Shown: piece after piece, positions 1-7,555 of the stretch
Layout: every line of letters begins with the position of its first letter
How positions within the stretch are numbered: the stretch's first letter is position 1
Assembly: GCA_963830385.1 (NCBI GenBank)
Contig: CAWHMD010000009.1
Coordinates: forward strand, 434,001-498,000
Length of the DNA: 64,000 nucleotides
Origin: Bog-532 sp963830385
GTDB taxonomy: Bacteria; Actinomycetota; Actinomycetes; Streptosporangiales; Streptosporangiaceae
Direction: 5' to 3'
Notes under the pieces: model-generated
What the model saw: the letters and a program-made list of their open reading frames with translations, nothing else
Database searches by the model: none
Told to the model about the DNA's origin: nothing
Position numbers and translations under genes: made by a program

Positions 1-343
1 CTACGCGCAGATCTCCCGGGTCATCTACAACCGGCTCAACAAGAACATGAAGCTGCAGCTGGACAGTACGGTCATGTACGGGCTGAACACGTTCGGCATC
101 ATCGCGTCGAACCAGCAGCTGCAGAGCAACTCGCCGTACAACACCTACAAGTTCGCCGGCCTGCCGCCGGGCCCGATCGACAGCCCTGGCCACGCCGCGA
201 TCGAGGCGGCGCTGCACCCCGCCGCCGGCAATGACCTGTACTTCGTCACCACCGACCCGAAGACCGGGCTGACCAAGTTCACCTCCAGCCAGACCCAGTT
301 CGAGCAGTTCCGGCAGGAGCTGGAGAAGAACCTCGGCAAGTGA
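1..343 (+). CDS. mltG: MltG/YceG-like endolytic murein transglycosylase, 3' end only
   Basis: Only the last 113 residues are present; the reading frame is open from base 2. The fragment has the typical YceG C-terminal pattern: a YAQISRVIYNRL segment, then LQLDSTVMYGL, then NTYKFAGLPPGPIDSPG, and an ending with DLYFVTTDPKTG. In this family the region contributes to the lytic transglycosylase fold that cleaves nascent glycan strands at the membrane. The membrane anchor, LysM-like domain and catalytic Glu would lie upstream of the window. In many actinomycetes mltG is followed by aroE, but here a MarR regulator follows after a 314-base gap. Family assignment is good; the activity is inferred. 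Confidence 0.85.
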   Translation, partial: YAQISRVIYNRLNKNMKLQLDSTVMYGLNTFGIIASNQQLQSNSPYNTYKFAGLPPGPIDSPGHAAIEAALHPAAGNDLYFVTTDPKTGLTKFTSSQTQFEQFRQELEKNLGK

Positions 344-414
344 GCCACGGTGAAAGCCGCCGTCCCCGGGTCGCCGATCGCCGCCTGCCCAGCGGCCCCC
401 GCGACCTCGTCCAC

Positions 415-468
415 AGCATCGAAGGCGCCAACGATGTCGCAATAGCAGCATCAAAGGCGCCAACGATG
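415..468. repeat. Two 22-bp operator-like direct repeats in the 344-657 gap
   Basis: The 314-base gap between mltG and the MarR gene contains two copies of a 22-bp element (415-436 and 447-468) that differ at one base and are spaced 32 bp apart. Each is an imperfect palindrome centred on GGCGCC; the second has outer arms AGCAT and ATGCT. A regulator binding site is possible, but the elements lie about 190-240 bp upstream of the MarR start. Nothing else in the gap looks like a gene. A TTGACA at 623-628 has no convincing -10 partner. Confidence 0.45.
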
Positions 469-657
469 CTGTGGGCCGCCGGCGTCCTCGCCCACCTTCC
501 CACCCATTAGCCGAGCGCGACCAGACGCCGCCTCTAGTACCTCAGCCCCAAGGCCGCGAGCCATCCGCCACCCTTGCCCGTTCACCAAAGCTTGATCCCC
601 GAATAGTTCGGCCTCAAATAATTTGACACCGAACCAGGGGAGGGCCAAGCTGGCTCC

Positions 658-1302
658 GTGACCGCCGAACCAGCCGCTCCGGAGCCCCGGACGTCCGGGC
701 CAGCCACCCCGGAGTCCCTGACCCCTGGGGCAGCCACCCCGCACTCGGCCGTCCCATCGGAGCCGCCCACCTCCAGGTACTCACCCGAGGACATCCGGTC
801 GGCCGTCGAGCGGTCCAAGCGGGCCGACTGGGCCTGGGGAGACGAAGGCACCACCATCCCCGACGACGCGGCCCTGCCCGAGTTGCTGCCGCTCGCCTCC
901 CGGACCATGGGGACGTTCTGGGGCCAGACAGTCCAGGGCACCGGGATCTCCGGCGCCGGGCTGGCCGTGCTGCGGGTGCTGGCCGCCCGCAACGGGCTGA
1001 AGTCGAGCGAGGTCGCCGCCCGGGGCTGGTCGACGCCGGGCACGGTCACCACCGTGGTCGACACGCTGGTCCGGGACGGCCTGGTACGGCGCGAACGGGA
1101 CGACCAGGACCGCCGGGTCGTCCGGCTGTACGTGACCGACCGCGGCATGGACAAGCTCATCGAGACACTGGCCGAGGTCGGGCCCCGCTGGCGCGAATGC
1201 TTCGACTACGTGGACCCGGCCGACGAGCCGGTGATCCGCAAGTTCCTCATCGACACCATCGAGCGGTTCAGCACGCTGATCCGGAAGGAGCGCGGTACGT
1301 GA
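658..1302 (+). CDS. MarR-family transcriptional regulator
   Basis: 214 residues. The first ~45 are a Pro/Ala/Ser-rich low-complexity tail. The winged helix-turn-helix follows (about residues 95-165), with SGAGLAVLRVLAARNG, SSEVAARGWSTPGTVT and a wing of the RRERDDQDRRVVRLYVT type that is typical of MarR proteins. The GTG start is chosen because a purine-rich AGGGGAGGG lies about 13 bases upstream. The gene overlaps the next ABC ATPase gene by 4 bases (GTGA), so regulator and exporter are probably co-transcribed. By analogy with MarR-exporter operons it probably represses this operon and responds to a toxic ligand; the ligand cannot be inferred. Confidence 0.85.
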   Translation: MTAEPAAPEPRTSGPATPESLTPGAATPHSAVPSEPPTSRYSPEDIRSAVERSKRADWAWGDEGTTIPDDAALPELLPLASRTMGTFWGQTVQGTGISGAGLAVLRVLAARNGLKSSEVAARGWSTPGTVTTVVDTLVRDGLVRRERDDQDRRVVRLYVTDRGMDKLIETLAEVGPRWRECFDYVDPADEPVIRKFLIDTIERFSTLIRKERGT

Positions 1303-2351
1303 CCGAGCCCACCGTGCAGGCACCACCAGCCGCAAAAAAGACATCAGTCCCAAGGGAAACACCAGCCCCAAAGGCACCATCAGCCGACTCGCGTCCCGGT
1401 GCCACGATCCGCACCGAAGACCTGCGCAAGACCTACACCACCTCCCGCGGCAACGTGGACGCCGTCCGCGGCATCGACCTGGACGTGGCCCCGGGGGAGT
1501 TCTTCGGCCTGCTGGGCCCCAACGGCGCGGGTAAGTCCACCACGATCGGCATGCTCACCACGCTGATCGTCCCGACCGGCGGCCGCGCCTGGGTGTCCGG
1601 CATCGACGTGGTGGCCAACCCGGTCGGGGTCAAGCGCACGATCGGCGTGGTGCCGCAGAACAACACGCTGGACATGCAGCTCAGCGTGAGCGAGAACCTG
1701 GAGTTCCGCGGCCGCTTCTTCGGCCTCAGCCGCCGGGACGCGCTGCGCCGGGCCGACCAGCTGGTGACCGCGTTCGGGCTGACCGACCGGAGCCGCGCAA
1801 TGGCCACCGACCTGTCCGGCGGCCAGGCCCGGCGGCTGATGATCGCCCGGGCGCTGGTGCACCGGCCGGACGTGTTGTTCCTGGACGAGCCGACCGCCGG
1901 GCTGGACCCGCAGACCCGGGTCAACCTGTGGGACACGCTGCAGGCGCTGCACGACGAGGGCCAGACGATCCTGCTGACCACCCACTACATGGAAGAAGCG
2001 GAGGCGCTCTGCGACCGGGTCGCGGTCGTGGACCACGGCCTGGTGCTGGCGGCCGGGACCATCGACGAGCTCAAGCAGGGCGCGGGCGCCGACACGGTGA
2101 TCACCGTCCGGTACGACGGAGACGCCGCCGCCGTGGACGCGCCGGCCGTGCTGGACGGACGGCCGGGCGTCGGCAAGGTGGAGGCCGAGGGGGACCAGAT
2201 CCGGGTGTTCGCCCAGGACCCGGCCGGGATCCTCGGCGAGCTGGTCCAGGCCGGGGCCCGGGTCGGCCTGGCCGTACTCGACGCTGCTCAGCTCAAGCCC
2301 AGCCTGGAGACCGTTTTCCTCACGCTGACGGGACGGGAGTACCGCGAATAA
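1299..2351 (+). CDS. ABC exporter ATP-binding subunit, DrrA-like
   Basis: 350 residues from a GTG start that overlaps the MarR stop. Residues 1-35 are a Pro/Ala/Lys-rich tail. The nucleotide-binding domain shows Walker A GPNGAGKS (73-80), a Q-loop in VVPQNN (Q120), signature LSGGQ (172-176), Walker B LFLDEP (193-198) and an H-loop in LLTTHYMEE. The C-terminal ~90 residues match the usual extension of daunorubicin-resistance type ATPases. It should energise the permease encoded immediately downstream (stop and start overlap by one base). Family members export hydrophobic drugs or lipids; the substrate here is unknown. Confidence 0.92.
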   Translation: MTEPTVQAPPAAKKTSVPRETPAPKAPSADSRPGATIRTEDLRKTYTTSRGNVDAVRGIDLDVAPGEFFGLLGPNGAGKSTTIGMLTTLIVPTGGRAWVSGIDVVANPVGVKRTIGVVPQNNTLDMQLSVSENLEFRGRFFGLSRRDALRRADQLVTAFGLTDRSRAMATDLSGGQARRLMIARALVHRPDVLFLDEPTAGLDPQTRVNLWDTLQALHDEGQTILLTTHYMEEAEALCDRVAVVDHGLVLAAGTIDELKQGAGADTVITVRYDGDAAAVDAPAVLDGRPGVGKVEAEGDQIRVFAQDPAGILGELVQAGARVGLAVLDAAQLKPSLETVFLTLTGREYRE

Positions 2352-3283
2352 TGACGACCACCACCCCCACTCCGCCGCCGGGCGCCCCGGCGCCCGGTGC
2401 TCCGGCCCCGGCCGCCGGGGCCGAGCCGAGCCGCACGGTCGCGGTCATCACCGGCGCGCCCGAGCCGCACCCCACCACCTGGAAGACGTTCGCCGCGATG
2501 ATGGCGCGTGAGTTCCGGGTGCTCGGCCGGAACGCCCCGTCCACCTTCATCCGCTCGGTCGTCCAGCCGCTGCTGTGGGTCTTCGTGTTCACCTACGTGA
2601 TGCCGAAGATCGGCGCGGCCGGAGTGTTCGAGGCCGGCGCCGCCCGCGGCGGCGGCACCACCTTCTCCACGATCCTGCTGCCCGGCCTGATGGCCTCCAT
2701 GCTGCTCATGCAGGGCATCCTCGGCACCACGTTCCCGCTGGTCATGGAGTTCTCCTGGCAGCGCACGATCGAGGACCGGGCGCTGGCGCCGGTGCCGCTG
2801 GGCGTGCTCGCGTTCGAGAAGATCGTGGCCGGCGCGATCCAGGGTTTCGTCGGCGCGCTGATCGTCATCCCGATCGTGCTCTACGTGCACGCCGCCGGGC
2901 AGAGCCCGCACGCGCACGTCACCAACTGGTTCCTGCTGGCGGTGATCCTGATCGCGGCCTCGATGATGACGGCGGCGCTGGGGCTGCTGCTCGGCACGCT
3001 GATGGACCCGCGCAAGATGCAGATGCTGTTCGCGGTGATCCTGCTGCCCGCCACCATGCTGGGCTGCGTCTACTACCCGTGGTCGGCCCTGCACAGCATC
3101 CGCTGGCTACAGATCGCGGTGCTGTTCAACCCGATGATCTACATCTCCGAGGGCCTGCGCTCGGTGCTCACCCCGGGGGTCGGTCACTTGGCCACCTGGG
3201 CGATCCTGCTCGTGCTGATCGGCGGCGCGGTGCTCATCGGCTACCTGGGCACGATCACGTTCCGCCGCCGGGTGCTCAACTGA
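2351..3283 (+). CDS. ABC-2 type permease, DrrB-like
   Basis: 310 residues starting at an ATG that shares its A with the TAA stop of the ATPase gene. An N-terminal Pro/Ala/Thr-rich stretch (about 35 residues) is followed by an ABC-2 membrane domain with about six hydrophobic segments, including LLWVFVFTYVM, LIVIPIVLY, WFLLAVILIAASMM and ILLVLIGGAVLIGYLG. It forms the membrane half of the exporter with the preceding ATPase. Its stop codon is the TGA of a 15-base motif (TGATAACAGCAAGAA) that recurs elsewhere in the window. A strong hairpin at 3311-3342 probably ends the operon. Confidence 0.9.
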   Translation: MTTTTPTPPPGAPAPGAPAPAAGAEPSRTVAVITGAPEPHPTTWKTFAAMMAREFRVLGRNAPSTFIRSVVQPLLWVFVFTYVMPKIGAAGVFEAGAARGGGTTFSTILLPGLMASMLLMQGILGTTFPLVMEFSWQRTIEDRALAPVPLGVLAFEKIVAGAIQGFVGALIVIPIVLYVHAAGQSPHAHVTNWFLLAVILIAASMMTAALGLLLGTLMDPRKMQMLFAVILLPATMLGCVYYPWSALHSIRWLQIAVLFNPMIYISEGLRSVLTPGVGHLATWAILLVLIGGAVLIGYLGTITFRRRVLN

Positions 3284-3295
3284 TAACAGCAAGAA
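3281..3295 (+). repeat. Copy 1 of recurring motif TGATAACAGCAAGAA
   Basis: This 15-mer begins exactly at the TGA stop of the ABC permease gene and gives a tandem in-frame TGA-TAA. Near-identical copies are at 4420-4434, 4473-4487 and 62591-62605, all on the + strand. I know of no described element with this sequence. Confidence 0.6.
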
Positions 3296-3310
3296 AAGGC
3301 GGGAACGGAA

Positions 3311-3342
3311 CCGGCCGGGACTTCGTGCGAAGTCCCGGCCGG
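3311..3342. terminator. Bidirectional hairpin between convergent genes
   Basis: A perfect 14-bp stem (3311-3324 with 3329-3342) closes a GTGC loop in the gap between the ABC permease and the convergent SDR gene. There is no T-tract, as is common for actinomycete terminators. It would serve both strands. Confidence 0.65.
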
Positions 3343-3349
3343 CCGCCGT

Positions 3350-4276
3350 TCAGGACCGGAAGTAGTGACCCTGCTCCAGGTCTTCGAGCAGGCTCGGATG
3401 GGTGGGCTGCCAGCCGACCAGCTCGCGGGTGAGCGCGCTCGAGGCCGGGCTGTCCAGGCCGATGAACCCGGCCAGGAAGCCGAACCGCTCCGGCGCGTCC
3501 CCGGCCGGGATCGAGACCAGCGGGACGTCCAGCTGCCGGCTGAAGACGCCGGCGATGTCGCGCATCGCCACCCCTTCGTCGGCCACCGCGTGCAGCACCG
3601 AGCGGGCCGGGGCCTGCTCGACCGCCAGCCGGAACAAGCTGGCCGCGTCCAGCCGGTGCACGGCCGGCCAGCGGTTGGCGCCGTCGCCGACGTAGGCGGC
3701 GTTGCCGTGCTGGCGGGCCATGCCGACCAGGGCGGCCATGAACCCGTTGTCGCCGTCGCCGTGGACGGTCGGCGGCAGCCGCAGCACCGACGAGCGGACC
3801 CCCCGGTCCGCCAGCGCCAGCGTGGCCAGCGCGTTGTCGGCCCGCATGGACGGGCCGGCGCCGTGCCCGGCCGCCGAGCCGGGCTCCAGGCCGTCCCGCT
3901 CGGTCGCCACCTGCCCGGGCATGGCCACCATCAGCGTCCCCGACGCGATCGTGAACGGCTTGCCCGAGCCGGCCAGCGCGTCGCCGAACGTGTCGATCGC
4001 GGCCCGGTCGGCGTTCGCGGCGCCCTCGAAGTCACCGGTGAACGCGATTTCGTGCTTGAACGCCAGGTGGATCACGCCGTCGGACGCGGCGGCCGCCTTG
4101 GCCAGCACGTCGAGGTCGTCGATGCTGCCGTGCTCGATGTCGGCGCCGGCCTTGGCCAGTGCCTCGGCCGAGGCCTCGGAGCGGGCCAGCCCGGTCACCT
4201 GATGGCCGGCCTGCAGCAGTTCAGGAACGACGGCGGACCCGATCCAGCCGGACGCGCCGGTGACAAAGATTTTCAT
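3350..4276 (-). CDS. NAD(P)-dependent epimerase/dehydratase-like SDR protein
   Basis: 308 residues. The N-terminus has the Rossmann motif VTGASGWIGSAVV, with glycines matching the extended-SDR GxxGxxG pattern, followed by the Asp/His region SDGVIHLAFKHE. The canonical YxxxK catalytic pair is not obvious: the region that follows TIASGT lacks a clear YxxxK, so the protein may be an atypical member acting as a reductase or NAD-binding sensor. The gene is monocistronic, with an ATG start and a GAAAGG-type ribosome site just upstream. Two palindromic operator-like sites lie 35-90 bp upstream. No regulator gene is adjacent, so the controller would act in trans. Confidence 0.8.
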   Translation of the reverse strand: MKIFVTGASGWIGSAVVPELLQAGHQVTGLARSEASAEALAKAGADIEHGSIDDLDVLAKAAAASDGVIHLAFKHEIAFTGDFEGAANADRAAIDTFGDALAGSGKPFTIASGTLMVAMPGQVATERDGLEPGSAAGHGAGPSMRADNALATLALADRGVRSSVLRLPPTVHGDGDNGFMAALVGMARQHGNAAYVGDGANRWPAVHRLDAASLFRLAVEQAPARSVLHAVADEGVAMRDIAGVFSRQLDVPLVSIPAGDAPERFGFLAGFIGLDSPASSALTRELVGWQPTHPSLLEDLEQGHYFRS

Positions 4277-4310
4277 GATGAAAGGCCTCCAAAGCCGCGG
4301 AGCCGCAACC

Positions 4311-4363
4311 CGATGTCAGTTACTGTCATCACAAGTTCTAGCCGATGTCAGCCACTGACGTCA
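4311..4363 (-). promoter_or_regulatory. Two operator-like palindromes upstream of the SDR gene
   Basis: CGATGTCAGTTACTG (4311-4325) and CGATGTCAGCCACTG (4343-4357) are direct repeats 32 bp apart. Each contains a palindrome of the type GTCAG-N3-CTGAC. Spacing by three helical turns and position directly upstream of the SDR start suggest paired binding of a dimeric repressor, such as a TetR-family protein. The regulator is not identified. Confidence 0.5.
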
Positions 4364-4419
4364 AATATGACGGAGGCGGCCCATGCCTGTGGCTCGCCGT
4401 CTCCGGCCCCACCCCTTCC

Positions 4420-4487
4420 TGATAACAGCAACAAGCGGCCCGCCGCACCCCTCCGCACCGGATACCCTGGGGCGATAACAGCAAGAA
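4420..4487 (+). repeat. Copies 2 and 3 of the GATAACAGCAA motif
   Basis: TGATAACAGCAACAA (4420-4434) and CGATAACAGCAAGAA (4473-4487) lie in the gap between the SDR promoter and the infC leader. They are 53 bp apart, on the same strand as the other two copies, and are not in any recognisable gene. Confidence 0.6.
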
Positions 4488-4762
4488 GCAAGCCTCCGAC
4501 CCCGCCTGAAAGCCCTCCCAGCCCGCAGAATCCACGGTCAGCTGGGCCAAGGAATTCGGACCAGGGTGAAATTGTTGTTAGTGTTAGCCAACGACTAGTC
4601 CGGTGCGCCAGCACTGGACGGGCAAGCGGAGGCGCCACCTCCCACCTCGCCGGCCACAGGCTGGCAGGTCAGGCTGGACAAGCGGCAACCGGTCCCGTGG
4701 CCAACGGGCAATCGGGTACCGCATTGGTCTGGTGTTGGCGGGCACCCGGTGTCACAGTGGTG

Positions 4763-4818
4763 ATGCGGGGCCGAGCCCGCCGTGGTGGTTGCCCCGCATG
4801 CACGGCGTGCGGGGTTTT
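4763..4818 (+). promoter_or_regulatory. Attenuator-like terminator/antiterminator pair in the infC leader
   Basis: CCCCGCATGC (4792-4801) can pair with 4805-4814 to form a 10-bp stem with a 3-base loop, directly followed by TTTTCTCG: a classic intrinsic terminator. The upstream segment ATGCGGGG (4763-4770) is perfectly complementary to CCCCGCAT (4792-4799), so the two helices exclude each other. A further hairpin (CCGGCGG/CCGCCGG, 4826-4843) lies before the ribosome site. This arrangement resembles leaders of infC-rpmI-rplT operons in Firmicutes, where L20 controls read-through. Whether L20 or another signal acts here is inferred. Confidence 0.6.
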
Positions 4819-4925
4819 CTCGTTTCCGGCGGTTTTCCGCCGGTCCGGGGGCCCGGCAGGCTTAGCGACAGGCAGTCTGCCGCCGGAGATTCCAGCGGCA
4901 GGAAGATGGGGCTCAAGGAGGTCAC

Positions 4926-5804
4926 ATCAGCACTGAACCGCGTATCAACGAGCGCATCCGTGTTCCCGAGGTCCGCCTGGTCGGACCGAATGGCGAGCAG
5001 GTCGGCATCGTCTCGATCGACGACGCGCTCCGGTTGGCTCAGGAAGCCGACCTTGACTTGGTAGAGGTCGCGCCCACAGCCCGGCCACCGGTGGCCAAGC
5101 TCATGGACTACGGCAAGTTCAAGTACGAGTCCGCGCTCAAGGCCAGGGAATCACGCAAGAACCAGGCCCAGACGGTCATCAAGGAGATCAAGCTCCGGCC
5201 CAAGATCGACCCGCACGACTACGGCACGAAGAAGGGCCACGTCGAGCGGTTCCTCAAGGCGGGGGACAAGGTCAAGGTGACCATCATGTTCCGTGGACGC
5301 GAGCAGTCCCGGCCCGAACTCGGGTTCCGGCTGCTGCAGCGCCTGGCGGGAGATGTCGAGGACCTTGGCTTCGTCGAGACCTCGGCCAAGCAGGACGGCC
5401 GCAACATGACCATGGTCATCGGCCCGCACCGCCGGAAGGCTGACACCCCCCGGCCGGAGCGTCCCGAGCCGGCCCAGCGGTCCCACCCTGAGCGCCCCGA
5501 GCGTTCTCCGCAGGTCGACCGCACTCCGCAGCCGGAGCCGGCCGCGCAGGCCGAGCCTGCCGCGCAGCCCGAGCCCGCCGCGCAACCCGAGCCTGCCGCG
5601 CAGGCCGAGCCCGCCGTGCAGGCCGAGCCCGCCGTGCAGCCCGAGCCCGCCGCGCAGGCCAGGCGCACCACCCAGACCACCCCGGACCGGGCGCCAGCCC
5701 GGCCCGTACCCGGCCCCCGTGCCGTCGCCGCCGCATCCGCGACGCGACGGGCCAACGGCGGACCGGGGACCCGTCAGCAAGGCGAGCAGGTCTCGGCCAG
5801 CTGA
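4926..5804 (+). CDS. infC: Translation initiation factor IF-3 with ATC start and repeat tail
   Basis: 292 residues when started at ATC 4926. IF-3 binds the 30S subunit, keeps it free of 50S and checks initiator tRNA. The core shows RINERIRVPEVRLVG, LMDYGKFKYE, IKLRPKIDPHDY, VTIMFRGREQSRPELG and NMTMVIGPH. ATC is chosen because homology runs back to it, an AAGGAGG sits four bases upstream, and the frame contains no ATG/GTG/TTG between the stop at 4863 and 4926. A TTG at 5034 would delete the conserved N-terminus. Rare starts in infC are known to allow IF-3 to control its own synthesis. Residues beyond about 175 form a low-complexity tail of repeated EPAAQ units. It heads the infC-rpmI-rplT operon. 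Confidence 0.9.
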   Translation: MSTEPRINERIRVPEVRLVGPNGEQVGIVSIDDALRLAQEADLDLVEVAPTARPPVAKLMDYGKFKYESALKARESRKNQAQTVIKEIKLRPKIDPHDYGTKKGHVERFLKAGDKVKVTIMFRGREQSRPELGFRLLQRLAGDVEDLGFVETSAKQDGRNMTMVIGPHRRKADTPRPERPEPAQRSHPERPERSPQVDRTPQPEPAAQAEPAAQPEPAAQPEPAAQAEPAVQAEPAVQPEPAAQARRTTQTTPDRAPARPVPGPRAVAAASATRRANGGPGTRQQGEQVSAS

Positions 5805-5806
5805 CG

Positions 5807-5934
5807 GTCAGTTCGAAGCACGCCTGACGCTCCGGCGCCAGGCGTGGAACCCGTACGGCCCGGTCCCGGTCCGCGACGACAGCGAACCGGGCCGGACTGA
5901 CGCACGCAGGTAAGGCGACGCGCCCTCGGGCGCG
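5807..5934 (+). promoter_or_regulatory. Structured infC-rpmI spacer
   Basis: The 153-base spacer can fold into a branched structure. An outer helix pairs GTCAGT (5807-5812) with ACTGAC (5896-5901). Inside it are a CGCCTG/CAGGCG hairpin (5821-5844) and a GGCCCGGT/ACCGGGCC hairpin (5857-5893). A final CGCGCC/GGCGCG hairpin (5919-5934) ends 6 bases before the rpmI ribosome site AAGGAG (5941-5946). In E. coli, L20 represses rpmI-rplT through structure in this region, so a ribosomal-protein operator is plausible but unproven. Confidence 0.4.
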
Positions 5935-5957
5935 CTGAACAAGGAGACGACGGCGAC

Positions 5958-6152
5958 ATGCCGAAGATGAAGCCCCACAGCGGCACCGCGAAGCGCTTCA
6001 AGCTGACCGGTACCGGCAAGGTGATGCGCCGCCGGGCCGGCAAGAACCACCTGCTCGAGCACAAGTCGTCCCGCATGACGCGCAGGCTCGCGGGGGAACG
6101 GGCCGTCGCCAAGAACGACGTCCGCGAGATCAAGAAGCTGCTGGGTAAGTAA
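5958..6152 (+). CDS. rpmI: 50S ribosomal protein L35
   Basis: 64 residues, the usual length. The sequence is a typical L35: PKMKPHSGTAKRFKLTGTGK at the start, then a strongly basic middle with HLLEHKSS and a KKLLGK end. It binds 23S rRNA in the large subunit. The ribosome site AAGGAG lies 11 bases upstream. It sits between infC and rplT, the standard bacterial order. Confidence 0.97.
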   Translation: MPKMKPHSGTAKRFKLTGTGKVMRRRAGKNHLLEHKSSRMTRRLAGERAVAKNDVREIKKLLGK

Positions 6153-6182
6153 CCCGCCCGCGAGCGATCGGAGTAAAGAGAA

Positions 6183-6563
6183 ATGGCACGCGTCAAGCGG
6201 GCGACGAACGCCCAGAAGAAGCGCCGCACCGTCCTCGAGCGGTCGAGCGGCTACCGGGGCCAGCGGTCCCGGCTGTACCGCAAGGCCAAGGAGCAGCAGC
6301 TCCACTCGATGACCTACGCCTACCGGGACCGCAAGGACCGCAAGGGCGCCTTCCGGCGGCTGTGGATCCAGCGGATCAACGCGGCCGCCCGCGCCAACGG
6401 CATCACCTACAACCGCTTCATCCAGGGCCTGAAGGCCGCCGAGGTCGAGGTCGACCGGCGCATGCTGGCCGAGCTGGCCGTGTCCGACGAGGCCGCGTTC
6501 ACCGCCCTGGTCGAGGTGGCCAAGCAGAACCTGCCGGCCGAGGCAGGCAGTGCCGCTGCCTGA
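6183..6563 (+). CDS. rplT: 50S ribosomal protein L20
   Basis: 126 residues. It starts with MARVKRATNAQKKRRTVLER and contains the L20 signature region RQRSRLYRKAKEQ-like/DRKDRKGAFRRLWI, with INAAARANGITYNRFI in the C-terminal domain. L20 is an early 23S assembly protein and, in other bacteria, the feedback regulator of its own operon, which fits the structured RNA seen upstream. It starts 30 bases after rpmI, and its stop lies in the loop of a hairpin (CCGCTGCC/GGCAGCGG, 6553-6572). Confidence 0.97.
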   Translation: MARVKRATNAQKKRRTVLERSSGYRGQRSRLYRKAKEQQLHSMTYAYRDRKDRKGAFRRLWIQRINAAARANGITYNRFIQGLKAAEVEVDRRMLAELAVSDEAAFTALVEVAKQNLPAEAGSAAA

Positions 6564-7413
6564 CGGCAGCGGTAGCGAGTACACGAGCGTCCGCTCGCCA
6601 CGGCTCAAAGCCGCCCGGCGGCTGACCAAAAGGGCGCTACGGCAGCGTGCGCGGGCCTTCCTGGCGGAGGGCCCGCAAGCTGTGTCCGAGGCCTTTTACA
6701 GCGGCGCGCCCGTGTCCGAGCTGTTCGTCACCGCCGAGGCCCGGTCCCGGCATCAGGACCTGGTGGCCGCCATCGCCAAGTCCAGCATTCCCGTGCACAC
6801 GGTCAGCGGCGAGGTCATGACCGAGCTGGCCCAGACCGTCACCCCGCAGGGTCTGCTCGCCGTGTGTGGTTTCGTCGATGTGCCGCTCACGGAAGCCCTG
6901 AAAACGTCTGACCGGGAGGGCAGCCCGGGTGAGACGCCGGCGCTGGTAGCCGTCCTGGCCAGCGTGCGCGACCCCGGCAACGCCGGCACGGTGCTGCGGG
7001 CGGCCGACGCGGCCGGCGCCGGGGCGGTGCTGTTCTCCGACGCCTCGGTCGATCCCTACAACGGCAAGGCCGTCCGCGCCTCGGCCGGCAGCCTGTTCCA
7101 CGTCCCGCTGGTGGCCGGGGTCCGGCTGGAGGCGGCCGTGCCCGCCCTGCGGGCCGCCGGCCTGCGCATCCTGGCCGCCGACGCGCGCGGCGGCCGAACC
7201 CTGGACGATCTGTCCCCGGCCGAGCTGGCCGCCCCCACCGCCTGGGTCTTCGGCAACGAGGCATGGGGGATGCCCGAGCCGGTGCTGGCGCTGGCCGACG
7301 AGTCGGTGGCAGTGCCGATTTATGGCCGGGCCGAGAGCCTGAACCTGGCCACCGCGGCGGCCGTTTGTCTTTATGCCAGTGCTCGCGCCGCCCGGGTCGC
7401 GCGGGGCGCGTGA
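6550..7413 (+). CDS. TrmH/SpoU-family RNA 2'-O-methyltransferase
   Basis: 287 residues. A substrate-binding N-terminal part (SPRLKAARRLTKRALRQRARAFLAEGPQAV) precedes the SPOUT knot domain. SPOUT motifs are ASVRDPGNAGTVLRAADAAGAG (motif 1, conserved Asn and Arg), VFGNEAWGM (motif 2) and IYGRAESLNLATAAAVCLY (motif 3). It should methylate a ribose in rRNA using AdoMet, consistent with its place after rplT; the exact nucleotide is unknown. The GTG start overlaps rplT by 14 bases. This order (rplT, SpoU methylase, kinase, pheST) is familiar from streptomycetes. Confidence 0.88.
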   Translation: MPLPDGSGSEYTSVRSPRLKAARRLTKRALRQRARAFLAEGPQAVSEAFYSGAPVSELFVTAEARSRHQDLVAAIAKSSIPVHTVSGEVMTELAQTVTPQGLLAVCGFVDVPLTEALKTSDREGSPGETPALVAVLASVRDPGNAGTVLRAADAAGAGAVLFSDASVDPYNGKAVRASAGSLFHVPLVAGVRLEAAVPALRAAGLRILAADARGGRTLDDLSPAELAAPTAWVFGNEAWGMPEPVLALADESVAVPIYGRAESLNLATAAAVCLYASARAARVARGA

Positions 7414-7499
7414 GGTGACGAAACGCTTACGTCTACGGCCTTTACCCGCCTGGCGGCAGATTCTCCGGGTGCGGGGCTGTCCTGCCAACGCGAGCACGC

Positions 7500-7538
7500 T
7501 AGAGTTCCATCACATTCCGTTACGCGAAACGGTAACGG
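7500..7538 (+). promoter_or_regulatory. Candidate promoter element and inverted repeat before the sensor kinase
   Basis: A possible -10 (TAGAGT, 7500-7505) is followed by the inverted repeat CCGTTAC-N8-GTAACGG (7517-7538), ending just before the CAGGAG ribosome site. It could be an operator or a 5' UTR hairpin. No good -35 is visible. Confidence 0.35.
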
Positions 7539-7555
7539 TACAGGAGTGGGTGCCA

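Noticed and set aside
4603..5064. 153-codon ORF containing an ATG (4906) near the infC ribosome site.
   Set aside because: It is in a different frame from IF-3 and has no family features; the IF-3 frame starts at ATC 4926.
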